Of a DNA stretch of 64,000 nt, positions 31,496 through 40,746 are shown one piece after another. Under the pieces are notes generated by a model. The model was not told the DNA's origin. It saw nothing but the letters and a program-made list of their open reading frames with translations, and did not search any database. The DNA comes from Sulfurovum sp. UBA12169 (lineage in GTDB: Bacteria > Campylobacterota > Campylobacteria > Campylobacterales > Sulfurovaceae), in contig DLUH01000001.1 in the NCBI GenBank assembly GCA_002742845.1, forward strand, positions 124,001 through 188,000, written 5' to 3'. The stretch's first letter is position 1, and every line of letters begins with the position of its first letter. The translations under genes were made by a program, and so were the position numbers.

Positions 31496-34201
31496 ATGGA
31501 TGCCATCGCCAAAATAACAAATTTGTCTCACGTCTACGGCAAAACAACAGCCCTCGATGCCATTACATTAGAAATCCCTTCAAACTGTACGGTGGGATTT
31601 ATCGGGCCGGACGGTGTAGGAAAATCTACGTTACTATCGATCATCGCAGGTGTTCGCAAGGTTCAAGCAGGAAAAGTGGAGGTTCTGGGGGGAGACATCG
31701 ATAAGGCCGCATACCGCAGCAGTATCCACCCCAAAATAGCGTATATGCCCCAAGGGTTGGGTAAAAATCTTTATATGTCGCTTTCGGTATATGAAAATAT
31801 CGAATTTTTCGGGCGGCTGTTTAAGCAGGATCGCAGCGAGAGACAAATAAGAATTCATGAACTTTTAAAGGGTATCGGGCTTTTGGAGTTTAAAGACAGG
31901 CCCGCAGGAAAGCTTTCAGGCGGAATGAAGCAAAAACTCGGGCTTTGCTGTGCATTGATCCATGATCCCGATCTGCTCATCTTGGATGAGCCTACAACCG
32001 GGATCGATCCGTTATCCAGAAGGCAATTTTGGCAGATTGTAGATCAAATCAGGCATATACGGAAAAACATGAGCGTGTTGGTTGCAACGGCATATATGCA
32101 GGAAGCACAGGAGTTTGATCATATTGTTGCGATGAACGAGGGCAAAATACTTGCAAGCGGTACACCTGAAGACATAATGTGCCAGACCGGCACAAAGAAT
32201 TTGGACTCGGCCTTCATATATCTGCTGCCAAAAGAGGAAAGAAACAATCACAATGAGTTAAAAATCGTACCGTACCCTCAAACAGATTCGTATGATGCCT
32301 ATGCGATAGAAGCTGAAAATCTTACGATGAAATTTGGTGATTTTACCGCTGTGGATCACGTGAGCTTTCGGATCAGGGAAGGCGAAATTTTCGGTTTTTT
32401 AGGCTCCAACGGATGCGGAAAGACAACCACCATGAAGATGCTTACGGGTTTGCTGAACCCTACTGAGGGAAATATCCGGCTTTTTGGAAAGCCCGTTCAA
32501 AAAAACGATATAGAAACAAGAAAAAACGTAGGGTATATGACCCAATCATTTTCGCTTTACGGCGAACTTACGGTGGGGCAAAATATGCTCCTGCATGCCA
32601 GGCTGTATCAAATAGACAAACAACTCATCCGCGAAAGAACCCAAGAGATGCTTGCGCGGTTTCATCTTCAAAAATATGAAAATACACTCACTGCCGATTT
32701 GCCTTTGGGGTTAAAACAGCGTCTTTCACTGGCTGTCGCGGTAATCCATAAGCCAAAAATGCTGATACTCGATGAGCCTACCTCCGGAGTTGATCCGATC
32801 TCAAGAGATCAGTTTTGGCGCTATTTGATCGATCTTTCAAGAAAAGACAATGTTACGATATTTGTTTCTACGCATTTTATGAACGAAGGCGAAAGGTGCG
32901 ACAGGATTTCCCTGATGCATCAGGGAAAGGTACTGGCAAGCGATGCGCCCTCGGTTTTGGCACAAACAAAAAACAAAGATAGCCTTGAAGAGGCTTTTGT
33001 AGAGTATATGTACGATGAGATTGCGCAAGAAGACAGGCCGGGCGAAATGATTGCCATGCAGCAAAGCGCTAAAAAAGAAAAAAATGAGTTTTTTTCTTTG
33101 ATCAGATTTTTGGGCTATGCTTACCGGGAATCTTTGGAACTGCTGCGCGATCCGATCCGATTGACGTTTGCGCTGATGGGTACGGTGATTTTGATGTTCG
33201 TGATGGGATACGGTATCAATATGGATGTTGAAAATTTAAAATTCTCGGTTCTTGACCACGATCAAACACCGCAAAGCAGAGAGTATATCCAGCATATTTC
33301 CGGGTCAAGGTATTTCATGGAAGATGAGCCGCTTGTTTCACAAACCCATTTAGATGAAAAGATGAGAAGCGGAAAAATAAGCATAGCGATTGAAATTCCT
33401 CCGGATTTTGGGAGAAGTTTGAAAAAAGGCAGCGGAGTTGAAGTGGGCGTTTGGATCGATGGGACAACCGTCTTTAGGGCCGAAACGATCAAAGGCTATA
33501 TTGAGGGACTTCACGGGGATTATTTGAGGCAATCATCCCAGGCGGATGCTTTTTCGGCGCTTGATATACAGATGCGGTATCGTTATAATCAAGATTTTAA
33601 AAGCATATTTTCCATGGTGCCTGCCGTCATCCCGATGTTGCTGATCTTTATCCCTTCCATCTTGATGGCGCTAAGTGTCGTGAGAGAAAAGGAGCTGGGG
33701 TCGATTATCAATTTTTATGCTACCCCTGTTACAAGGCTCGAGTTTTTACTGGGCAAACAGCTCCCCTACATTGCGGTAAGCATGATAAGTTTTTTAGGGT
33801 TGATTGTATTGGCTGTTTTTGTTTTTGGGGTGCCGATCAAAGGAAATTTTGCCATTTTATTTTTTGCTGCACTTTTGTACGTTACGGCAACAACCGGGAT
33901 CGGTTTTTTGATGTCCGCTTTTACAAAAACACAGATAGCCGCATTGGGCTCAACGGCGATCCTCACAATGCTTCCAACCATCAGTTTTTCAGGCCTGAAA
34001 GATCCTGTCAGTTCGCTTGAGGGGGTCGGGGCAGTGATCGGAAACATTTTTCCTGCGACCTATTTTATCAATGTCAGCAGAGGGATTTTTAGCAAGGATG
34101 TAGGATTGTCGGGCCATTATTTTGACTTTGCGGCGCTGTTTGCTGCAATCGTTGTGATCACGGCACTTAGCTTGATCACGCTAAAAAAACAGGAGCGATA
34201 A
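31496..34201 (+). CDS. rbbA: RbbA/YhiH-type ABC protein: two ATPase domains fused to permease
   Basis: 901 residues from the ATG at 31496. NBD1 about 1-235: Walker A GPDGVGKST (37-45), signature LSGGMKQKLG, Walker B LLILDEPTTGID. NBD2 about 270-495: Walker A GSNGCGKTT, a degenerate signature LPLGLKQRLSLA, Walker B MLILDEPTSGVD. ABC-2 permease about 535-901 with six helices and a large extracytoplasmic loop. E. coli RbbA has the same order and was described as ribosome-associated, while the gene cluster also looks like an exporter. Its last base overlaps the first base of the next gene (TAATG). Confidence 0.88.
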   Translation: MDAIAKITNLSHVYGKTTALDAITLEIPSNCTVGFIGPDGVGKSTLLSIIAGVRKVQAGKVEVLGGDIDKAAYRSSIHPKIAYMPQGLGKNLYMSLSVYENIEFFGRLFKQDRSERQIRIHELLKGIGLLEFKDRPAGKLSGGMKQKLGLCCALIHDPDLLILDEPTTGIDPLSRRQFWQIVDQIRHIRKNMSVLVATAYMQEAQEFDHIVAMNEGKILASGTPEDIMCQTGTKNLDSAFIYLLPKEERNNHNELKIVPYPQTDSYDAYAIEAENLTMKFGDFTAVDHVSFRIREGEIFGFLGSNGCGKTTTMKMLTGLLNPTEGNIRLFGKPVQKNDIETRKNVGYMTQSFSLYGELTVGQNMLLHARLYQIDKQLIRERTQEMLARFHLQKYENTLTADLPLGLKQRLSLAVAVIHKPKMLILDEPTSGVDPISRDQFWRYLIDLSRKDNVTIFVSTHFMNEGERCDRISLMHQGKVLASDAPSVLAQTKNKDSLEEAFVEYMYDEIAQEDRPGEMIAMQQSAKKEKNEFFSLIRFLGYAYRESLELLRDPIRLTFALMGTVILMFVMGYGINMDVENLKFSVLDHDQTPQSREYIQHISGSRYFMEDEPLVSQTHLDEKMRSGKISIAIEIPPDFGRSLKKGSGVEVGVWIDGTTVFRAETIKGYIEGLHGDYLRQSSQADAFSALDIQMRYRYNQDFKSIFSMVPAVIPMLLIFIPSILMALSVVREKELGSIINFYATPVTRLEFLLGKQLPYIAVSMISFLGLIVLAVFVFGVPIKGNFAILFFAALLYVTATTGIGFLMSAFTKTQIAALGSTAILTMLPTISFSGLKDPVSSLEGVGAVIGNIFPATYFINVSRGIFSKDVGLSGHYFDFAALFAAIVVITALSLITLKKQER

Positions 34202-35322
34202 TGTTACGAACAATTTTTAACATTTATCATCTGGGGATTAAAGAGCTAAGAACGCTTTTGAGAGATAAAATCATGCTGTTTCTCATCATTCATTCGTTTA
34301 GTTTTGCGATATATATCAGTGCTACCGCTTCCTCGACAGAGCTGCATAACGCCCCTATCGCTTTTGTAAACGAAGATCGGTCCATGCTTTCTCAAAAAAT
34401 AATGGACGCATTTTATAAGCCGAGGTTTCTTCCGCCAAAAACAATTTCGTACAATGAGATGGATAAAGGAATGGATGCGGGTGTCTATACGTTTGTGGTG
34501 GTTATCCCAAGCCATTTTGAAAGAGATATCCTAAAAGGCATAAAAACCGAAGTACAGCTGAACATCGATGCGACAAGAATGACGCAAGCAGGCATAGGGG
34601 CGGGATACATTCAGCAGATTATAGCCCAAGAGGTCGGCGTTTTTTTAAAAGCACCGTCGCAAAAACCGGAGATTTCTTTGGCGGTGAATTATCAATACAA
34701 CCCAAATTTGGAAAGCAGCTGGTTTGGAAGCATCAATGAGGTTATCAGCAATATCATGACATTGTCCATATTGCTCTCAGGTGCAGCGCTTATGAGGGAG
34801 CGGGAACACGGAACCATTGAGCATCTTTTGGTCATGCCTTTAAGCGCCGTTGAGATTATGCTGGCAAAAGTCTGGTCGATGGGGCTTGTGATTTTGCTGG
34901 GGATTGTTCTTTCGTTGAAAATCGTAGTTGAAACCATCCTGCAGGTTCCGTTATCGGGTTCCATGCCGCTTTTTTTGTTCAGTTCGTTTTTGGTTCTTTT
35001 TTCTACGTCATCCATAGGTATTTTCATGGGATCTGTTACAAAATCAATGCCGCAGCTGGGGATGATGTTTATTTTGGTTATTTTGCCACTACTTATGCTC
35101 TCCGGCGGTGTAACGCCCTATGAGAGCATGCCGGTGAGCTTGCAGTATCTTATGTCTTTATCGCCGACTAGCCATTATATCAATGTCGCACAGGCAATAC
35201 TGTTTAGAGGAGCCGGATTTGAGATCGTCTGGAAAGATTTGGTTGCCATCTTTTTTATAGGTTTATTCTTTTTTTTATTTTCGCTGCTTGTTTTCAAGAA
35301 GAGTTTAAAATCGCAAAGTTGA
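34201..35322 (+). CDS. yhhJ: ABC-2 type permease (YhhJ-like)
   Basis: 373 residues: N-terminal helix (about 25-45), a periplasmic domain of about 140 residues, then five helices in the C-terminal half (about 175-370), the ABC-2 membrane plan. Typical ABC-2 features are REREHGTIEHLLVMPLSAVEIMLAKVW, LMLSGGVTPYESMP and LSPTSHYINVAQAILFRG. It would pair with the permease half of the preceding protein to form the exporter pore. Third gene of the yhiI-rbbA-yhhJ type operon, starting inside the previous stop codon. The exported compound is unknown. Confidence 0.86.
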   Translation: MLRTIFNIYHLGIKELRTLLRDKIMLFLIIHSFSFAIYISATASSTELHNAPIAFVNEDRSMLSQKIMDAFYKPRFLPPKTISYNEMDKGMDAGVYTFVVVIPSHFERDILKGIKTEVQLNIDATRMTQAGIGAGYIQQIIAQEVGVFLKAPSQKPEISLAVNYQYNPNLESSWFGSINEVISNIMTLSILLSGAALMREREHGTIEHLLVMPLSAVEIMLAKVWSMGLVILLGIVLSLKIVVETILQVPLSGSMPLFLFSSFLVLFSTSSIGIFMGSVTKSMPQLGMMFILVILPLLMLSGGVTPYESMPVSLQYLMSLSPTSHYINVAQAILFRGAGFEIVWKDLVAIFFIGLFFFLFSLLVFKKSLKSQS

Positions 35323-35335
35323 GAATCAGTACGGT

Positions 35336-35938
35336 TTAGATAGTATCTTTTTCTTTAAGATCCTTAAAATCGCTTCTTCTTTCTTCAAGCTCCTTTCTGT
35401 AAGTCGCATAGTCTCCGTATTCAAAAAAATAGCCATACCTTGAATGTTTGTCTTTGATGTTTTTTGAATGCTTGATGGGGCACCAAAACTGTTCGGTTCG
35501 TGCGGCGATCTCTCTGACATAGTAGATAACGCCGTTGAAGTATTCGCAATACCAGCAGTTTATTTTTTCGACTTGATCCAAATAAAAAAGAGTGTATCTG
35601 TCCATAACGATATAATCACTTCTTTTTACTTTTGGAATTTTGTATATAGGAAAGCAAATATATTGAAAAATGGTCACAAAGATATCAACCAGAAATGCCG
35701 GTATCATCATGGCCCAAATAAAAGGAATGGTTAAAACAGCAAGCATCGAAAACGAAGAAAGATACTCCAATGAACTAATAATTTTAGCTCTTCCTTCATT
35801 GATCACTTTTTGCTCAAAGACAGCTTTGCTGTTCTCGATCCTGTAAAAAAAATCTGATTGTTTTTTCTTGAGTTCCGTTTCTAATTCGACTTGCAGCTCT
35901 CTGATTTGTTGTGCAATGCCATTAATTTTTTCATTCAT
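35336..35938 (-). CDS. Membrane protein of unknown function with coiled coil
   Basis: 200 residues from the ATG at 35938, which has AAAAGG before it; a longer frame to 35968 does not. A coiled coil (about 1-50, INGIAQQIRELQVELETELKKKQ) is followed by two hydrophobic segments (about 60-110) and a Trp/Tyr-rich C-terminal half with INCWYCEYFNGVIYYVRE. A Cys pair (CWYC) and a later Cys could bind metal or form a disulfide. I know similar uncharacterised proteins from sulfur bacteria and Campylobacterota but no assigned role. It converges on the ABC operon with a gap of 13 bases. Confidence 0.6.
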   Translation of the reverse strand: MNEKINGIAQQIRELQVELETELKKKQSDFFYRIENSKAVFEQKVINEGRAKIISSLEYLSSFSMLAVLTIPFIWAMMIPAFLVDIFVTIFQYICFPIYKIPKVKRSDYIVMDRYTLFYLDQVEKINCWYCEYFNGVIYYVREIAARTEQFWCPIKHSKNIKDKHSRYGYFFEYGDYATYRKELEERRSDFKDLKEKDTI

Positions 35939-36036
35939 ATTTAACCTTTTTGATTTAAAACTATTCATGGCGAATAATATTATATTAACTTATCATTTTC
36001 TTATGCCTATTTTTGTCATTGGCAACCAAACAGAGT

Positions 36037-36054
36037 AGAGTATAGCCGAAAATA
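36037..36054 (-). promoter_or_regulatory. Promoter element for the 35336-35938 gene
   Basis: Minus-strand TATTTTCGGCTATACTCT with extended -10 GGCTATACT, about 100 bases before the ATG; the same 18 bases as at 30304-30321. Confidence 0.4.
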
Positions 36055-36196
36055 TCCGATTTTTCATTCTTTCATACCAAGAAGCCGCAGAAAGTTATTG
36101 TCCCCTATAAAATTTAAGGTACAATATAAGCAGCAATTATAAAAAAGAGGGGTTGTCCGGTTTTAGTTTAGACCTAGACAAAAGAGAGAGGTTACT

Positions 36197-37462
36197 TTGA
36201 TTTTAAATAATGGAAATTTAGAGCTAAATCCATTTGAGCTCACTATATTTGAACAATCATACAGTCCAATGGTCATCACAACCCCTTTCCTGGAAGACGA
36301 TCACCCAAAAATCATATATGTGAATGATGCTTTCACAAAAATGAGTGGCTACACAAAAGAGGAAATTTTAGGCCAAACCCCCAGAATACTCCAGGGCGAA
36401 AAAACGGACAAAGAGGTCTTGAAAAGGCTCAAAGAGTGTCTAAAAAATGAAGCGTATTTTGAAGGTAAAACTATAAACTACACCAAGAATAAAGAAGAAT
36501 ATTGGGTGGAGTGGAATATATCGCCGGTTTATGATGAAAATAAAAATTTGATAGCTTTCATTTCCATCCAAAAAGATGTCTCAATCGCCCAGAAACTACT
36601 TGATCATATAAAGCTTTTTAAAAAAGCGATTGACCAAAACCATGATTCCATAGCTTTGTTTAATGCAGGGGGAGAGTATATCCATGCCAATGCTTCTTAT
36701 TTAAAAAGGTGCGGCTATGATATCTCTCAACTTGTGGGGCAAAAAACAAAAATCTTACATTCTGGGGATCATTCAGATAATTTTTATTCTAATTTATGGA
36801 AAAAACTTCTCAACAAAGAGTCGGTTGAAGCACTTTTTTGCAATAGAAATTCAAGGGGTGAGATATATTATGAAAAACAAACTATTACTCCTATTGTTAA
36901 AAACGAAAGTGTTATAGGATTTGTTTCTATTGGTAAAAATTATGATGAAGAAATGGAAAATAAGCAACAGTTAAATAGAGATCTTTATCTGGACGTGCTC
37001 ACAAAACTCTTTAATCGAAAAATGCTTGACTTGAAATTAAATGCAGCGGTTGACAGATATGAAACGACAGGTGAAAATTTTTCAATGATGTTTGTGGATC
37101 TTGATAATTTCAAGATGGTCAATGACACCATGGGGCATGAAGAGGGAGATGAAGTGCTTAGGCTCATTGCAAAATTTTTAAAACAATATGTCAGAAAAAA
37201 TGATGATATATTTAGATACGGCGGGGATGAATTTGTGATTTTGCTGTATTCCATAACAGAAGAAAATGCTCAAAAAATAACACAAAAACTCGAAGATCTC
37301 TTTGATCTTTCGGATATTAAAAAACGTTATTCGATAGGATTGAGTATTGGGGTTGGCCAATATGAGGGGCAGAGTATTTATGATTTTTTCAAGCAGACAG
37401 ATAAAAAAATGTATACCAAAAAAAGAGAAAATAAACTTAATTTTTATGGAAATGATTTATAA
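36197..37462 (+). CDS. PAS-PAS diguanylate cyclase
   Basis: 421 residues with a TTG start after AGAGAGAGG. Two PAS domains, about 15-125 (ITTPFLEDDHPKIIYVNDAFTKMSGYTKEEILGQTPRIL, PAS plus PAC) and about 130-245 (KKAIDQNHDSIALFNAGGEYIHANASYLKRCGYD), precede a GGDEF domain (about 255-415). The active site is RYGGDEFVIL. Five residues before it, R-K-N-D forms an intact RxxD inhibitory site, so the enzyme is probably an active, product-inhibited c-di-GMP synthase. The first PAS has the LOV-like neighbourhood but no Cys, so flavin photochemistry is unlikely. No membrane segment, hence cytosolic. Confidence 0.92.
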   Translation: MILNNGNLELNPFELTIFEQSYSPMVITTPFLEDDHPKIIYVNDAFTKMSGYTKEEILGQTPRILQGEKTDKEVLKRLKECLKNEAYFEGKTINYTKNKEEYWVEWNISPVYDENKNLIAFISIQKDVSIAQKLLDHIKLFKKAIDQNHDSIALFNAGGEYIHANASYLKRCGYDISQLVGQKTKILHSGDHSDNFYSNLWKKLLNKESVEALFCNRNSRGEIYYEKQTITPIVKNESVIGFVSIGKNYDEEMENKQQLNRDLYLDVLTKLFNRKMLDLKLNAAVDRYETTGENFSMMFVDLDNFKMVNDTMGHEEGDEVLRLIAKFLKQYVRKNDDIFRYGGDEFVILLYSITEENAQKITQKLEDLFDLSDIKKRYSIGLSIGVGQYEGQSIYDFFKQTDKKMYTKKRENKLNFYGNDL

Positions 37463-37600
37463 ATAATATAATTTATTTGACTTCAATGCTTTTTTGTTTG
37501 CCGAGAAAGAGCAAGAATAAAGAGGTACGGTTTTCGGATTAACGCGAGATAGCATAGATATATTTACATTTAATCCGATTTTGTTTTATTGTTGACGGCG

Positions 37601-38071
37601 TCAGCGGTCATGATGCTCAAGTATCTCCTTGATAGCCTCTTCGTTTATCTCCTGAATTTCTTCAACTGATCCTTCAAAAGTGAGACTGATGCCTGCAAGC
37701 GGGTGATTTGCATCCAATACGGCATAGTCAGAATGAATCTCGGTGACTGTATAGATAAGGATATCCTCGGGAGCATCCTCCATGTATCCGTCTACTTCCA
37801 TGCCAATAAAGAGATCTTCGGGGAGTTCGCTGAGTGCTTCGGTGACAACCAGGTCTTCTTGATACCCGCCAAATGCTTCAAGCGGAGATAGTGTGACACA
37901 AAAGGTGTCCCCTTCTGATTTTCCTTCCAGTTTTTCTTCCAGGGCCGTAAAAATATGTCCATAGCCGCCGTGCAAATAGATAACGGACTCCTGGCCTTCG
38001 TTGAGGAGATTGCCTTCGGTATCGGCAAGACGATACTCCAGAGCGACAAGTCTGTTTTTGGTAATAACCAT
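37601..38071 (-). CDS. slyD: SlyD-like FKBP-type peptidyl-prolyl isomerase
   Basis: 156 residues. FKBP fold interrupted by the IF (insert-in-flap) domain, as in SlyD: VALEYRLADTEGNLLNE at the start, YLHGGYGHIFTALEEKLEGKSEGDTF (about 29-54), then the insert FGGYQEDLVVTEALSELP and a return strand LDANHPLAGISLTFEGSV. Catalyses proline isomerisation and acts as a chaperone; in E. coli it also delivers nickel to hydrogenase. The His/Cys-rich nickel tail is missing here, only HHDR remains at the end, so strong nickel binding is not expected. AAAGGA precedes the ATG. Confidence 0.88.
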   Translation of the reverse strand: MVITKNRLVALEYRLADTEGNLLNEGQESVIYLHGGYGHIFTALEEKLEGKSEGDTFCVTLSPLEAFGGYQEDLVVTEALSELPEDLFIGMEVDGYMEDAPEDILIYTVTEIHSDYAVLDANHPLAGISLTFEGSVEEIQEINEEAIKEILEHHDR

Positions 38072-38224
38072 AAGGGTCCTTTTTTTTCAATAAAATTATT
38101 ATACTGTAAAAATACAGAGGAGGAGAAGTGAACCGGATTTTAGACTGAGCCTGCAAGCTTTTGTTCTCTTGCAATTGCGCAAGAACAAGAGTGCTGCGGC
38201 AGGCAGAAAGAGCTTCTGCGCCTT

Positions 38225-39199
38225 TTACTCATTTTCTTTTTTATTTTTCCAGACAGAGTGTAAAAATGCGATCGTGATTAGCCCTATGCCGATTGTTCCT
38301 GTTACGATTTCGCTGATGTGCATTGTGATTTTGGCAAGCATAATGAAGGCCAAAATACCGATGGCATAGTGCGCACCGTGTTCAAGATAACGGAAGGCAG
38401 CAAGAGTTTTGTGTGCCACAAAGTAGAGAGTGATGCTACGCACAAACATAGCGCCCACACCAAGTCCTATCATGATGATAAAAATATTACTTGTAAGCGC
38501 AAATGCTCCAATGACGCCATCAAAACTAAAACTTGCGTCAAGAACTTCAAGATAGATAAATCCGGCAATTCCGCTCTTAACTGTCTCAGAAGAGAGAAAA
38601 TGATCGAGCATTCCCAGAAGCGAATGAAGCAGTACGCCATACATAAATGCGAGCAAAACATTAAAATCCTGAGTGATGTGCCCCAATACAATCCCGGTCA
38701 TAATGGCCATGATCAGTTCGATGTTTGCTACACCCGAAAAGCGTTCCATAACCCTTGAACCCTCGATGAAGGTAACCCATTTTATATCCCGTTCTTCAAA
38801 AAAGAAATCTAAAAAAACCATCAATAAAAAAGCACCGCCAAAGGCAAAAATGGTTTTTTCTGTTGATTTTAAAACCGCTTCATACTGTTCAGGCTGATTC
38901 ATGGCAACATCAAACGTCTCAAAAATTCCCATACCTGTCGCTATTGCAACGATAGCCAAAGGAAAGATAAAACGCATTCCAAAAACAGCAATCGGTATAC
39001 CAAAAACGATAAATCGTTTTTGCCAGACAGGATCCATTGTGTCGAGCACTTTGGCATTTACTACCGCATTATCAAAAGAAAGCGATATCTCAAGAATAAT
39101 GAGCAAAAAAGTGATATAAAGAGCAGCGAGACCACCCAAAAAGTAAGCCGCAAAAAGACCTGTTGCCATTATGATAAATGAACCGTAAAAGTAACGCAT
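38225..39199 (-). CDS. TerC-family/DUF475 membrane protein
   Basis: 324 residues, about nine hydrophobic segments. The motif EISLSFDNAVVNAKVL (about 37-52), and its counterpart EVLDASFSFDGVIGAFAL (about 220-237), are the paired acidic D-N/D-G motifs of the TerC superfamily (DUF475 branch). Recent work links TerC proteins to manganese efflux and metalation of exported proteins; the DUF475 branch is less studied. Promoter and ribosome site (AAAGGGTATAT) lie before the ATG. An imperfect hairpin around 38158-38190 follows the gene. Confidence 0.83.
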   Translation of the reverse strand: MRYFYGSFIIMATGLFAAYFLGGLAALYITFLLIILEISLSFDNAVVNAKVLDTMDPVWQKRFIVFGIPIAVFGMRFIFPLAIVAIATGMGIFETFDVAMNQPEQYEAVLKSTEKTIFAFGGAFLLMVFLDFFFEERDIKWVTFIEGSRVMERFSGVANIELIMAIMTGIVLGHITQDFNVLLAFMYGVLLHSLLGMLDHFLSSETVKSGIAGFIYLEVLDASFSFDGVIGAFALTSNIFIIMIGLGVGAMFVRSITLYFVAHKTLAAFRYLEHGAHYAIGILAFIMLAKITMHISEIVTGTIGIGLITIAFLHSVWKNKKENE

Positions 39200-39367
39200 A
39201 TATACCCTTTAAAATTGATGTGCAATTGTAGCCAAATTTTTTTATTTTATCGTGCAGACATTGCCCGGTGAGCCAAGTATGCCTTTGGCTGCTGCCTTGT
39301 ATTTTAAACAAGGAAAGCTAAAGTCAAATAAAGGGATAATAATATCCAATAATACAGCAGAGGCCTT

Positions 39368-40156
39368 ATGAAAAAATTGAATATCATTTTATCTTTATTT
39401 GTATTTTTAGTGGCGGTATTTTTAAATACGGGATGCTCTCAAAAATCGAGTATGCATAAGCCAAAAGCCACAAAATTTACAAGTGCCGCACGTCATAAAT
39501 GGACGATGAAAGAGTATTGCGTATTGGGAAAAAACTATAAGCCCACTTATGTGAGTGTAGGGCAAACGATGAATGGTATCTCAAGTTGGTATGGGCCTGA
39601 TTTTCACGGAAAAATGACGAGTAATGGCGAAGTGTATAATATGCATGGCCAAACCGCAGCGCACAAAACATGGCCGATGGATACCATGGTAAAAATTAAA
39701 AATCTTCAAAATGGAAAAAGCACGATAGCGAGGATCAATGACAGGGGACCGTTTGTGCAAGGCAGGATCATTGATTGCAGTTATGCGGCAGGAAAAGCGA
39801 TTGGACTTGACAGGATGGGGATTGCCAAAGTGCAAATCAAGGTAGTAGGATTCGCGGGAGAAGTTCAGTCAGATGCTACAATCGCCAGAAATATCAGAGA
39901 ACACACAGAAGCGCGTGTTGTCATTACCGACTTTGGTATACAAGTCGGAGCATTTAGACGCTTTGAGGGCGCACAGATTTATAAGAAAAAATATGCTCAA
40001 CTTGACAAACGCTATCAGCCGATCGTTAAACGTTTCGATGATGTAGAGGGTGCCCCACTTTATCGCGTATGGCTGATGGGCTTTAAAACTGAAGATGAGG
40101 CTAAAGATTTTATCCTGTGTCATGGTCTTGAGGGTGCGTTTATTGTAAGAAATTAA
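39368..40156 (+). CDS. rlpA: RlpA-like lytic transglycosylase with SPOR domain
   Basis: 262 residues with a lipoprotein signal ending LNTGCS (Cys about 23). Double-psi beta barrel of RlpA about 70-160: GISSWYGPDFHGKMTSNGEVYNMHGQTAAHKTWPMDT, then the catalytic-pocket block VKIKNLQNGKSTIARINDRGPFVQGRIIDCSYAAGKAIGL. SPOR domain about 185-262 (FGIQVGAFRRFEGAQIYKKK). RlpA is anchored in the outer membrane, binds denuded glycans at septa through SPOR, and in Pseudomonas cleaves them. It heads the nine-gene envelope cluster that runs to 45598; the next gene starts 17 bases on. Confidence 0.92.
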   Translation: MKKLNIILSLFVFLVAVFLNTGCSQKSSMHKPKATKFTSAARHKWTMKEYCVLGKNYKPTYVSVGQTMNGISSWYGPDFHGKMTSNGEVYNMHGQTAAHKTWPMDTMVKIKNLQNGKSTIARINDRGPFVQGRIIDCSYAAGKAIGLDRMGIAKVQIKVVGFAGEVQSDATIARNIREHTEARVVITDFGIQVGAFRRFEGAQIYKKKYAQLDKRYQPIVKRFDDVEGAPLYRVWLMGFKTEDEAKDFILCHGLEGAFIVRN

Positions 40157-40173
40157 AAAATATGGAGTGTTCA

Positions 40174-40746
40174 ATGATAGAAATATGTAGAACCACAAAA
40201 GAAACCGACATTTGCATAAAGCTTAATATGTATGGGACGGGTCAGTCTAAGATCAATACGGGTGTTGGCTTCTTTGATCATATGCTTGAAGCGTTTGTTA
40301 AGCATGCGCATATGGATATGGAAGTATTTTGCAAAGGAGATATTCATATTGATGACCACCACAGTGTTGAAGATGTAGGTATTGCTATAGGCCAAGCACT
40401 TCATAAAGCGCTTTATCCTGTGCAAAGCATAGAGCGCTTTGGAAATGCAACGGTAGTGATGGATGAAGCCAGTGTAACATGCGATATGGATATATCAAAT
40501 CGCGGTTTTCTTTTTTTTGATCTTCCGGTAGGGGGAAAGGTGGGCCAATTTGACGTTGAGCTTGTCGAAGAATTTTTTAGAGCACTTGCGTTTAATGCAC
40601 CCTTTACGATGCATTTGGTTTACAACCGCGGTAAAAACAAACACCATATTATAGAAGCAGCATTCAAGGCGCTTGCTGTGGCGCTTAGAAGAGCTGCAGC
40701 TATCAATGAAAATGCCGGAATCCCAAGCACAAAGGGTGTATTGTGA
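40174..40746 (+). CDS. hisB: Imidazoleglycerol-phosphate dehydratase
   Basis: 190 residues from the ATG at 40174 (GGAGTGTTCA upstream); a frame from 40162 would use codons inside the ribosome site. Sixth step of histidine synthesis: imidazoleglycerol phosphate to imidazoleacetol phosphate. Mn-binding His clusters are present: GVGFFDHMLEAFVKHAHMDM (about 29-48), DDHHSVEDVGIAIGQAL (about 60-76) and the repeated half later (NKHHIIEAAFKALAVALRRA). It is the monofunctional type without phosphatase domain. An isolated his gene inside an envelope operon; it overlaps kdsC by four bases. Confidence 0.95.
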   Translation: MIEICRTTKETDICIKLNMYGTGQSKINTGVGFFDHMLEAFVKHAHMDMEVFCKGDIHIDDHHSVEDVGIAIGQALHKALYPVQSIERFGNATVVMDEASVTCDMDISNRGFLFFDLPVGGKVGQFDVELVEEFFRALAFNAPFTMHLVYNRGKNKHHIIEAAFKALAVALRRAAAINENAGIPSTKGVL

